From NCBI GenBank assembly GCA_018058095.1, contig JAGPCO010000009.1, forward strand, positions 49,371 through 113,370: 64,000 nt of DNA, read 5' to 3'. Positions 1-7,898 of this stretch are shown one piece after another. The notes under the pieces are model-generated. The model had not been told where the DNA came from. It saw only the letters and a list, made by a program, of their open reading frames with translations, and searched no databases. Source of the DNA: Kofleriaceae bacterium. GTDB taxonomy: Bacteria; Myxococcota_A; Polyangia; Haliangiales; Haliangiaceae. How positions within the stretch are numbered: position 1 is the first letter of the stretch; every line of letters begins with the position of its first letter. The translations under genes and the position numbers were made by a program.

Positions 1-2328
1 GGCGCCGAGGAACCAGGTGATGCCGTCCCCGCACGTCGGGTCCTGGCAGGCGTTGGTGCAGTCGTCGCCGTTGACGGTGTTCAGGTCGTCGCAGCCCTCG
101 AACAGCGACTGGGTCACGCCGTCGCCGCAGCTGCCCACGCGCAGGCACCCGGCCGAGCAGCCGTTGCCGCTGGCCACGGTGTTGCCGTCGTCGCAATCCT
201 CGAAGTAGCTCTGCACCGTGTTGTCGCCGCAGCTGCCGACGCGACCACACGTGGCCGAGCAGCCGTTGCCATCGGCCGTGGTGTTGCCGTCGTCGCACGC
301 CTCGAACAGCGGCTGGACCAGGCCGTCGCCGCAGCTGCCGACGCGGGTGCACGTGGCCGAGCAGCCGTTGCCGTCGGCCGTGGTGTTGCCGTCGTCGCAC
401 GCCTCGGCCAGGGTGTTGATCACGCCGTCGCCGCAGGCGGCGGTCACGCAGGTGGCGCGGCAGCCGTCGGTGTCGACCGTGTTGCCGTCGTCGCAGGTCT
501 CGACGCCAGGGCTGGCGCCGTCGATCACGCTGTCGCCGCAGCGCGCCACCACGCAGGTGTTGCGGCAGTTGTCGGTGTCGACCGCGTTGCCGTCGTCGCA
601 CTGCTCGCTGCCGCCGCCCTGGTTGAAGGTCACGCCGTCGCCGCAGGTCGGGCTGCGGCACGCCGTGGTGCAGGCGTCGTTGTTGTTGCTGTTGCCGTCG
701 TCGCACTGCTCGCCCGGTTCGGTCACGTTGTTGCCGCACCGGGCCAGCTGGCAGCCGTCGTCGCAGCCGTCGTCGTCGACCAGGTTGCCGTCGTCGCACT
801 GCTCGCCGGCCAGCAGGTTGAGCTGGCCGTCCCCGCACTGCGGCGCGGTGCAGTCGGCGTCGCACCCGGCGGCCAGCCCGCCGGCGTCACAGGTCTCGCC
901 CCGGGCCGGGTTGACGTGGCCATCGCCGCACAGGCCGGGCGTGCAGTCGCTGTCGCACGCCAGGGTGTGGCCGCCGACCGTGCCCGGATCGCAGGTCTCC
1001 GGGCTCGGGCCAGCGCCGTTGACGAAGCCATCACCGCAGGTGCGGGTGGTGCAGTCAGCGTCACAGCTGGCGCTGTTGCCGCTGTCGTCGCAGGTCTCGC
1101 CGGCGGCCGGGTTGACCGTGGCGTCGCCACACCGGGCGATCGTGCAGTCGGCGTCGCAGGTGGCGGCGAAGCCACCGACGCTGCCGGGGTCGCACTGCTC
1201 CGGGCTGGGGCCGGCGCCGTTGACCAGGCCGTCGCCGCACACCCGGAGCGAGCAGTCGGCGTCGCAGGTGGCGCTGAACGCGCCGACCGCCCCCGGGTCA
1301 CACGCCTCGCCGGCCAGGGTGTTGACCCGGGTGTCGCCGCACACCGGGACCGAGCAGTCGCCGTCACAGCTGGCGCTGTCGACGCTGCCGAGGTCGCACT
1401 GCTCGCCCGGATCGACCAGGCCGTTGCCGCACCCGGTGCCGCCGCGGCAGTCGTCGCGGCAGGTCGGGTCGCCGGGGTCGCCGTCGTCGCACACCTCGTG
1501 CAGGGCCGAGTCGGGGTCGTGGATGCCGTTGCCGCACGCCTCCTCCGACAGGCAGTTGGCGCTGCAGCCGTCGCCCGAGTTCTGGTTGCCGTCGTCGCAC
1601 ACCTCGGCGCAGCCTGTGCCCTGGGCCGACGCGGTCAGGCAGGCCGGGTTGTCGCGCCCGAGCGGCAGGTGGTCGTCGAGCTCGCCGTTGCCGCACGTGT
1701 TGTCCGACTGGCAGTCGTTCCGGCACGCATCGTTGGGGTCGGTGTTGCCGTCGTCACACACCTCGCCCGGGTCGACCACCATGTTGCCGCACTGCTCGAG
1801 CCGGCACAGCGGGCTGCAGGTGTCGCCCGGGTCGTTGTTGCCGTCGTCGCACTGCTCGCCAGCCTGCATGTTGACCTTGCCGTCGCCGCACCGGCTGGTG
1901 CTGCAGTCGCGGTTGCAGTCGGCGCTGTCGGCGCCGCCCATACCGTTGTCGCACTGCTCGCCGGCGACCAGGTTGAGGGCGCCGTCGCCGCACTGCGCCG
2001 GGGTGCAGTCGTCGTCGCAGCTGGCCGACGGCCCGGCGTCGTCGCACGCCTCCGTGGTCGGGGCCTGGCCGTCGACGTGGCCGTCGCCGCAGCGCGCCGC
2101 CTGGCAGGCGGCGCAGTCGTCGCCATCACTCATGTTGCCGTCGTCGCACTCCTCGCCGGTGTCGACCGCGCCGTTGCCGCACTTGCTGGCGGTGCAGCCG
2201 GTGCCGTCGGCGGTGCACGAGAACCCCTCGGGGCACACCACGCCGGAGCTGCACTCGAGCGTGTTGCTGCCGTAGCAGCCCACCGACGCCAGGGCGGCGG
2301 CGGCGAGGGTGACGAGCGCGGCGCGCAT
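1..2328 (-). CDS. Myxococcus cysteine-rich repeat lipoprotein (C-terminal end outside window)
   Basis: Exported, probably surface-anchored protein made almost entirely of the Myxococcus cysteine-rich repeat (DUF4215/TIGR02232 type). It opens with a lipoprotein signal peptide (MRAALVTLAAAALASVGC). It then repeats a module of about 30-36 residues with the pattern CGDG-x-V, E-x-CDDGN, GDGC-x-x-C; roughly twenty copies are visible. The frame is still open at base 1, so at least 776 residues exist and the C terminus, where a MYXO-CTERM anchor might sit, is not seen. The ATG shares its A with the TGA of the upstream gene (TGATG), implying translational coupling. The cysteines are probably disulfide-bonded, as is usual for these extracellular modules. 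No catalytic domain is visible, and the ligand or partner is unknown. Confidence 0.85.
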   Translation of the reverse strand, partial: MRAALVTLAAAALASVGCYGSNTLECSSGVVCPEGFSCTADGTGCTASKCGNGAVDTGEECDDGNMSDGDDCAACQAARCGDGHVDGQAPTTEACDDAGPSASCDDDCTPAQCGDGALNLVAGEQCDNGMGGADSADCNRDCSTSRCGDGKVNMQAGEQCDDGNNDPGDTCSPLCRLEQCGNMVVDPGEVCDDGNTDPNDACRNDCQSDNTCGNGELDDHLPLGRDNPACLTASAQGTGCAEVCDDGNQNSGDGCSANCLSEEACGNGIHDPDSALHEVCDDGDPGDPTCRDDCRGGTGCGNGLVDPGEQCDLGSVDSASCDGDCSVPVCGDTRVNTLAGEACDPGAVGAFSATCDADCSLRVCGDGLVNGAGPSPEQCDPGSVGGFAATCDADCTIARCGDATVNPAAGETCDDSGNSASCDADCTTRTCGDGFVNGAGPSPETCDPGTVGGHTLACDSDCTPGLCGDGHVNPARGETCDAGGLAAGCDADCTAPQCGDGQLNLLAGEQCDDGNLVDDDGCDDGCQLARCGNNVTEPGEQCDDGNSNNNDACTTACRSPTCGDGVTFNQGGGSEQCDDGNAVDTDNCRNTCVVARCGDSVIDGASPGVETCDDGNTVDTDGCRATCVTAACGDGVINTLAEACDDGNTTADGNGCSATCTRVGSCGDGLVQPLFEACDDGNTTADGNGCSATCGRVGSCGDNTVQSYFEDCDDGNTVASGNGCSAGCLRVGSCGDGVTQSLFEGCDDLNTVNGDDCTNACQDPTCGDGITWFLGA

Positions 2329-3476
2329 CAGAACGACCTCCCGGCGGCGACGCCGCCGCCCTCGCTGGAGAACACCGGCACGACCGACCAGCCGGCCACC
2401 GCGCCTGCCCCGGCGCCGGGCGCCTCGGGGACCTCGATCCGGTACGACGACGGCCGGTTGAGCACGACCAGCGCGGCGCCGGCGACGAGCGCCGCCCCGC
2501 CGAGCGCATAACCGGCGTAGGCCAGGTTCTGCTTGGTCTCGGCCGAGCTCTTGCGATCGAAGATGGCCGAGCCGGGCATGGAGCAGCCGCCGGTCGGATC
2601 GGTCAGCGCGCACACCCGGATGGCCTCGTCGTAGTCGGCGAAGCCGCGCTTGGCCGCGCTGTGCAGGATGGCCCCGGTCGCCAGCACCGCCGCCCCGGCC
2701 CCGGCCACCGCGTACGGCATCCAGGCCGGGAAGCGCCGCTTGTAGCGGGTCAACTCGGCGTCGGTGAACAGCTTGAGCACCAGGCTCGACTTCTCGCCGC
2801 CGCCGAGCTTGAGGTTGAGCTGGTTGGGCACGTAGCCCGGCGCCTTGGCCAGCACCGTGTGTTCGCCGGCCCGGACCAGGGCCGACCAGGTGCCCGGCCC
2901 ACGCTGGACCTCCTTGCCGTCGAACACCAGCACGGCGTCGGGAACGTCGACCGCGTACTCGACCCGGGTCAGCTGCTTCTCGACCAGGATCTTGTAGCCG
3001 CGAGCGCGGTCGAACTTGTCGGTATCGAGCGGGGCGTCGCCGTAGGCCATGGCCTTCTCGAGCGCCAGGTACATCTCGACCGGCTGGTCGAGGTTCACCA
3101 GCGCCAGCGCCAGGTTGTAGTGGATGGCGGGGTGGTCCCAGTGCGCCAGGGCCTGCCGGTAGGTCTCGGCCGCGCGCGGGAACAACGCGTCGCGCAGGTG
3201 GGCGTTGCCCTGGTTGAACAGCTCGAGCGCGACCCGCTGCTCCTCGGGCCCGACCCCCTTGGCCCACGGTCGCACGTCCTCGCGCTGGGCCTTGGCCAGA
3301 TCGGCGTCGGTCAGCTCGCGTGGCGGCGCCTTGGGGTCCGGCGTCGGCGCCGGCGCGCCGCCTGGGCCGGGCGCGGGGCTGGGCTGCGCCAGCGCCGGCG
3401 CGGCGGCGGCGGTGGTGGCGACGAGCACGACACACAGAACCTGGCGCGACGACGCGCCGAGCAAGCGAGCACGCAT
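2328..3476 (-). CDS. Exported TPR/PEGA-like membrane protein
   Basis: About 382 residues. A signal peptide (MRARLLGASSRQ, then a hydrophobic run ending APALAQ) precedes a Pro-rich linker. Next comes a TPR-like helical region (FNQGNAHLRDALFPRAAETY, HYNLALALVNLDQP). A PEGA-like beta domain follows (VLVFDGKEVQRGPG, RAGEHTVLAKAPGY), then two C-terminal transmembrane segments (around YAVAGAGAAVLATGA and YAGYALGGAALVAGA). PEGA domains usually decorate surface or cell-wall-associated proteins. I chose the ATG at 3476 over one six codons earlier because it starts a clean signal peptide and has GGGAGGGGG just upstream. Its stop overlaps the start of the Cys-rich repeat lipoprotein, so the two are probably made together and may act together in the envelope. 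The specific role is unknown. Confidence 0.75.
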   Translation of the reverse strand: MRARLLGASSRQVLCVVLVATTAAAAPALAQPSPAPGPGGAPAPTPDPKAPPRELTDADLAKAQREDVRPWAKGVGPEEQRVALELFNQGNAHLRDALFPRAAETYRQALAHWDHPAIHYNLALALVNLDQPVEMYLALEKAMAYGDAPLDTDKFDRARGYKILVEKQLTRVEYAVDVPDAVLVFDGKEVQRGPGTWSALVRAGEHTVLAKAPGYVPNQLNLKLGGGEKSSLVLKLFTDAELTRYKRRFPAWMPYAVAGAGAAVLATGAILHSAAKRGFADYDEAIRVCALTDPTGGCSMPGSAIFDRKSSAETKQNLAYAGYALGGAALVAGAALVVLNRPSSYRIEVPEAPGAGAGAVAGWSVVPVFSSEGGGVAAGRSF

Positions 3477-3624
3477 GGCGGGACCCCCTCCCAAGGAAAA
3501 AATCGTACACCGATGGCGGCGGCCACGAGGCGGCGCGGGTGGTCAACCGCGTGGCCAGGACCGGGGTCGGTGTACGTGGACGTGGGCAAGGCCGAGGCGC
3601 GCGCCGCCTGGCCAGGCCGCGCCG

Positions 3625-5961
3625 TCACTCGATGATGGGGCACGACGCGCCGGTGGCGACGTCGTCGTTGTTGTCGTCGTCGCACTCGGCCACCACCCCG
3701 GCGCCGCCGCCGCCGTCGACGGTGACGAAGTAGTCGGCCCGGGCCCCGGTCGGGACCGGCACGACGGTGGTGACGCTGGTCGACTGCCCGGGCAGGAGCG
3801 GGATGGTGGTCATCGTCGTCGCCAGCACCGCACCGGTGGCGTCGGTGCCGGCGTAGAACACCACCGGGATGCCGGCCGGCACGCCGAGCGCGCCGAGGTT
3901 GGACACCCGCGCCCGCAGGATGAACTCGCCGCGCGCGCACTCGGCCAGGGCGATCGACAGCTCGACCGCGAGGTCGGGCGCGTTGAAGATGCCCTCGCCC
4001 TGCACGTTCTGGCGGTAGTTGTTGAGGCCGGCCGTGGTCCAGTTGGCGGCCTCGACCAGCGGCACGTTGCCGACCGAGTCGGTGTTGGTGACGTGGTAGC
4101 TGTGCTGGGTCCACACCCGCCGGGTCGGCACCCACTCGTCGTTGGCGTCGCCGTACACGTACAGGCCCTGGCGTGGGCTGACGCCGGCGCCGCAGTCGGC
4201 GCTGGCGTTGGTGTCGTTGGCGACCACCAGGATCTCCGAGTTGCCGTCGGCGTCGACGTCGACCACCAGGGGGTACTCATGGATCGTGCCGGTGGTGTTG
4301 GGGGTCTCGAGCTGGACCGCGCCGGTGCGGCCGTCGTACACGCGCAGGAAACACTCGTCGGCGTACACCACCTCGGCCGCGCCGTCGCCCTGGAAGTCGA
4401 ACACCGAGGAGCCGGTCGCGTTGGACGACAGGTCCTGGGTGGCTTGCTGCCAGCGGATGAAGGTGGCGCCCAGCGCCGGCGCCGGGCTCACGCCGGCGAT
4501 GTCCTCACCCGGGCGGTTGAGATCGAACACGGCGTAGGCGTAGCCGCCGGCCACGCCGATCTCGGGCCGGCCGTCGTCGTCAAAGTCGGCGATGGTGGGC
4601 GGGCCGCCGCGGTTGCTGGTGGCCTGGCCGGGCAGGTTCCGCGCGGCCGAGCGCAAGGCCGGGCTGGTCGTACACAGCGCCTCGGTCGGATCGACCCCAC
4701 ACCAGTACCGGCCCGACTGGCCGTGCAGGACGTGGACCTGGCGGCTGGCCACCAGCACCACCTCGGGTTTCCCGTCGAGATCGAGGTCGGCCACCGCCGG
4801 GTAGCCGTCGGCCGCGGTCGAGGTCCAGTACGGGGTCACCACCGCGCTGGCCGGCGGGCCGGCGGTCCACGCCACCTGCCAGGCCTGGCGGCCGGTCACG
4901 ATCTCGTTGTCGCCGTCGCCGTCGAGGTCGGCCGCCACGGCGATGCCGCCGGTGTAGCCATCGTTGGTGCCGACCAGGGTGCCGGCGCCGCTCCCACCCT
5001 GGTCCCACAACACGGTGCCGTCGTGGTCGAGCAGGGTGCCGCCCACCACGACCTCGGCCATGAGGTCGGCGTCGAAGTTGGCCAGGGTGACCGCCATGTT
5101 GTCGCCCTGGAAGCCGTAGTCGGCGCCGGCCGGGCTGTGCGAGCGCCACAGCAGCGCGCCGGTCCGATCGATGGCGACGATGAGGCTGCGCGCCGCGCCG
5201 CCCGAGCCGTAGCGCGCGACGTACACCACGTCGGGCAGGCCGTCGCCCGACACGTCGCCGGTGGCGATGGTGGCGCGGCCGTGTGAGCCGTAGCTGGTCG
5301 GCGGCGCGTGCGGCAGCGGGGCCAGCTCGATCGCGCCGGTGGCGCCGTCGAGGATGGCGATGCGACCACCAGGATATCCGAGCCCGTCCATCTGCGTCAC
5401 GTTGACCACCACCTCGGGCGCGCCGGCGTTGTCGAGGTTGGCCACCACCGGGATCGAGATGATCTCCTCGGTCACGTAGCTCCACTCGGTCACCACGCTG
5501 AGCGCGCCGAAGCTCGGCACCAGCTGGCAGGTGAGCGGGTCGGGCTGCGGCAGGCACTGGCCCAGGGTCGGCTCGCAGAACTGGCCCGGGTCGCAGTCGT
5601 ACGAGTCGGTGCAGGCCCGCCCGGGCACGGTGCAGGTGTTGCCGAGGCACACGGTGCCGGCGTCGCAGCACACGGTGAGATCGGCGCCGCAGCGGACGCC
5701 GCTGGCGCACGTCGGCAGGCAGCGGTCGTCGACGCACTCGTTGCCGGCGTCGCAGCAGGTCGCCGGCTGGCCGCACAGGGTGCCGCCGGTGCACACCAGC
5801 GCGTCGGGCCCGGCCAGGCCGTCGACCAGCGCGTCGGCGCCTGCGCCGGTGGCGTCGACGCCGCCGCCGGCGCTGTTGGGGCCACAGGCGGCGGCGAGGA
5901 GCGCGAGCAGCGCGAGCGAGGACGGAGCGGAGCGGGTCAGGGTGGTGCGAACACGAGACAT
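3625..5961 (-). CDS. FG-GAP/VCBS repeat lipoprotein with CARDB-like C terminus
   Basis: 778 residues. The N terminus is a lipoprotein signal (SLALLALLAAAC). It is followed by an Asp/Ala-rich linker and a Cys-rich stretch of about 90 residues with paired CC motifs (TCCDAGNEC, VCCDAGTVC). The middle, about residues 140-640, contains repeated FG-GAP/VCBS blades with DGDGDNE, DLDLDGKPEV and DFDDDGRPEI calcium-binding loops, the pattern of an integrin-type beta-propeller. The last 120 residues resemble a CARDB/Ig-like adhesion domain (VSNLGALGVPAGIPVVFY). Such proteins are extracellular and often mediate adhesion or sit next to secreted enzymes. It is separated by 148 bases from the next minus-strand gene, so it may have its own promoter. 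No enzymatic motif was seen. Confidence 0.8.
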   Translation of the reverse strand: MSRVRTTLTRSAPSSLALLALLAAACGPNSAGGGVDATGAGADALVDGLAGPDALVCTGGTLCGQPATCCDAGNECVDDRCLPTCASGVRCGADLTVCCDAGTVCLGNTCTVPGRACTDSYDCDPGQFCEPTLGQCLPQPDPLTCQLVPSFGALSVVTEWSYVTEEIISIPVVANLDNAGAPEVVVNVTQMDGLGYPGGRIAILDGATGAIELAPLPHAPPTSYGSHGRATIATGDVSGDGLPDVVYVARYGSGGAARSLIVAIDRTGALLWRSHSPAGADYGFQGDNMAVTLANFDADLMAEVVVGGTLLDHDGTVLWDQGGSGAGTLVGTNDGYTGGIAVAADLDGDGDNEIVTGRQAWQVAWTAGPPASAVVTPYWTSTAADGYPAVADLDLDGKPEVVLVASRQVHVLHGQSGRYWCGVDPTEALCTTSPALRSAARNLPGQATSNRGGPPTIADFDDDGRPEIGVAGGYAYAVFDLNRPGEDIAGVSPAPALGATFIRWQQATQDLSSNATGSSVFDFQGDGAAEVVYADECFLRVYDGRTGAVQLETPNTTGTIHEYPLVVDVDADGNSEILVVANDTNASADCGAGVSPRQGLYVYGDANDEWVPTRRVWTQHSYHVTNTDSVGNVPLVEAANWTTAGLNNYRQNVQGEGIFNAPDLAVELSIALAECARGEFILRARVSNLGALGVPAGIPVVFYAGTDATGAVLATTMTTIPLLPGQSTSVTTVVPVPTGARADYFVTVDGGGGAGVVAECDDDNNDDVATGASCPIIE

Positions 5962-6074
5962 CGCCGCGAGCGTACGCGATCGCGCGGGGCGCGGGCAGCC
6001 GGCGCGGCGCCGATGCGTCCGTCGTCACGCCTCGATGTAGCGAGGCCGACCACACGTGGGACGGCCAGGGCCGA

Positions 6075-7829
6075 TCAGGTCGGCCGCCCCGCGCCGGCGC
6101 CGGCCGCGGCGCGCAGGGCGGTGGCGAACGCCCGCGCGTTGGCCGGCCGGCCGCTGGGGTCCTTGGCCAGCCCGGCCAGCACCACCACGTCGATCGCGGC
6201 CGGCAGGTCGACCAGGCTGCTCGGCGCGGGCGCCGCCTGGTGCACGACCGCGTACAGCACCTGGGCCAGCTCCTGCCCGTAGAACGGCGGGCGCCCGGTC
6301 AGGCAGCGAAAGGCCACCGCGGCCAGGCCGTACACGTCGGTGCGGTGGTCGACCACGCCGCCCTCGGCCTGCTCGGGCGCCATGTACTGCGGCGTGCCGA
6401 CGACGTGGCCGTGGGTCAACGTCGCCCCGTGGTCGACCATGCGCGACACCCCGAAGTCGAGCAGCTTCCACACCACGGAGCCGTCGACCTCGGCCCGGAA
6501 CACGTTCTGCGGCTTGAGGTCGCGGTGCACCACGCCGGCCGCCTCGGCCGCGGCCAGGCCCTCGGCCAGCTGACCGACGATGGTCACCACCTCCGCCACC
6601 GGCAGCCGGCCGCGCTTGCGCAGCAGCGTGCCGAGATCGATCCCGTGCAGCCGCTCCATCGCGATGTACGGCAGCGGCGCGCTGGCGTCGGCGACCTCGA
6701 GCACGGTGACCACGTGTGGCGAGCGCAGGGCGGCGACGATGCGGGCCTCGCGCTCGAAGCGCAGCACCGCGCCGCGATCGCTGGCCGCGGCCAGCTGCAG
6801 CAGCTTGACCGCCGCGGGCGCGGCGGTGGCGACGTGCTGGGCCTCGTACACCTCGCCCATCGCCCCACGCCCGAGCAGGTGACCGAGCTTGAACGACCCG
6901 AGCTGCTGGTCGGTGAACCGGCCCGGCCCGCCGATGCGGACGGCGCGCTCCAGATCCTGGCGGACCTCGAGCAGGATGGCCTCGCGCTGGCCGATGGCCC
7001 GCACCGCGACCGCCAGCTCGTCGACGACCCGCTGGGTGGTGGCACGAGAGGCCCGGGCCAGGAGGAACGCGGCCAGCATCACGCCCTGCAGCAGCCCGGC
7101 GCACAGCAGGCGCACCGCCGGCGTCAGCCCCTCCGCCGACAGCAGGCCGCGATCGGCGACCAGCCCGGACACCCCGAGCACGACCAGCACGAGGTTGCCG
7201 ACGGCGAGGATGAGGTAGATGGCGATGGCGACGGCCCGGGACAGGCCCAGGCTGATGAAGTACAGGCCGATGATGCCGGCGGCGATCGCGCCCGACAGCG
7301 GGCCGAAGTAGTAGACCGCGGCCTGGTACGACAACGCCCCGAGGATCCAGGCGATCGAGGCGTGCTGCCGCCGGTAGCGAGCCGGGTCGCGCGCCAGCCA
7401 CAGCAGGACCAGGTTGGCCAGCAGCAGCACCCCCATGCCCGCCAGCAGCACGGCGCGCGCGACCGCGTCGCCGCCCAGCCACGGGCTGGCCGCGGCCACG
7501 GCGATGGGCAAGGTGCCGCCGACCAGCGCGACCTGGCGGGTCCGGGCGATCTCGTCCCGGTCGAGCGCCTCGGCCGACGACGACACGGTCGAGCGCGCGG
7601 TCAGCCCCGGGCTGGGTCCGCTGCCCGCGCCCGCCCCTGCCCCCTTGCCCGCGCCGGCGTGGCCGGCCGCGCCGGCGCCGGAGCGGTCGGGCCCGCTCGC
7701 AGGCGGTGAGGTCGGCGCCTCGTGCACCAGCTGGCCGTCGTCGACCGGCTCGCGCCGGGCCGCCGGGGACTCGGCCACGGTCGGGCTGGCGTCCGGATCG
7801 GGTGGGTCGATCGGCTCACCGGCACCCAT
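6075..7829 (-). CDS. Six-TM Ser/Thr protein kinase with C-terminal kinase domain
   Basis: 584 residues from the ATG at 7829. An acidic, Ala/Gly/Pro-rich disordered N terminus of about 90 residues leads into six hydrophobic segments (about 100-260). A coiled-coil-like linker (VVDELAVAVRAIGQREAIL) follows, then a Hanks-type kinase domain from about 310 to the end. The kinase motifs are complete: glycine loop GRGAMGEV, ATP lysine AAVKLLQ, catalytic loop VVHRDLKPQN, DFG in LLDFGVSR, and MAPEQ. Most bacterial kinases of this family place the kinase N-terminally with one TM helix and an outside sensor. This reversed order, a membrane module feeding a C-terminal kinase, is less usual and suggests sensing within the membrane. 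It is divergent from a lytic transglycosylase gene 69 bases away, so the two may share control. The substrate is unknown. Confidence 0.88.
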   Translation of the reverse strand: MGAGEPIDPPDPDASPTVAESPAARREPVDDGQLVHEAPTSPPASGPDRSGAGAAGHAGAGKGAGAGAGSGPSPGLTARSTVSSSAEALDRDEIARTRQVALVGGTLPIAVAAASPWLGGDAVARAVLLAGMGVLLLANLVLLWLARDPARYRRQHASIAWILGALSYQAAVYYFGPLSGAIAAGIIGLYFISLGLSRAVAIAIYLILAVGNLVLVVLGVSGLVADRGLLSAEGLTPAVRLLCAGLLQGVMLAAFLLARASRATTQRVVDELAVAVRAIGQREAILLEVRQDLERAVRIGGPGRFTDQQLGSFKLGHLLGRGAMGEVYEAQHVATAAPAAVKLLQLAAASDRGAVLRFEREARIVAALRSPHVVTVLEVADASAPLPYIAMERLHGIDLGTLLRKRGRLPVAEVVTIVGQLAEGLAAAEAAGVVHRDLKPQNVFRAEVDGSVVWKLLDFGVSRMVDHGATLTHGHVVGTPQYMAPEQAEGGVVDHRTDVYGLAAVAFRCLTGRPPFYGQELAQVLYAVVHQAAPAPSSLVDLPAAIDVVVLAGLAKDPSGRPANARAFATALRAAAGAGAGRPT

Positions 7830-7898
7830 CCGACCTCGACGGTAGCACGACCCGATCGGTCGGAATTTGCCCGCCCAGATTCGCGTTGTTACGGTCCC

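Noticed and set aside
1..2200. CRISPR or minisatellite at the left edge
   Set aside because: The periodicity is explained by in-frame Cys-rich protein repeats with variable sequence between conserved codons.
218..2275. Long plus-strand open frame (about 685 codons) opposite the Cys-rich repeat lipoprotein
   Set aside because: The minus-strand frame has a lipoprotein signal and conserved CGDG/CDDGN repeats; the plus frame only mirrors the repetitive G+C-rich codons (PSSH-like monotony) without any recognisable domain.
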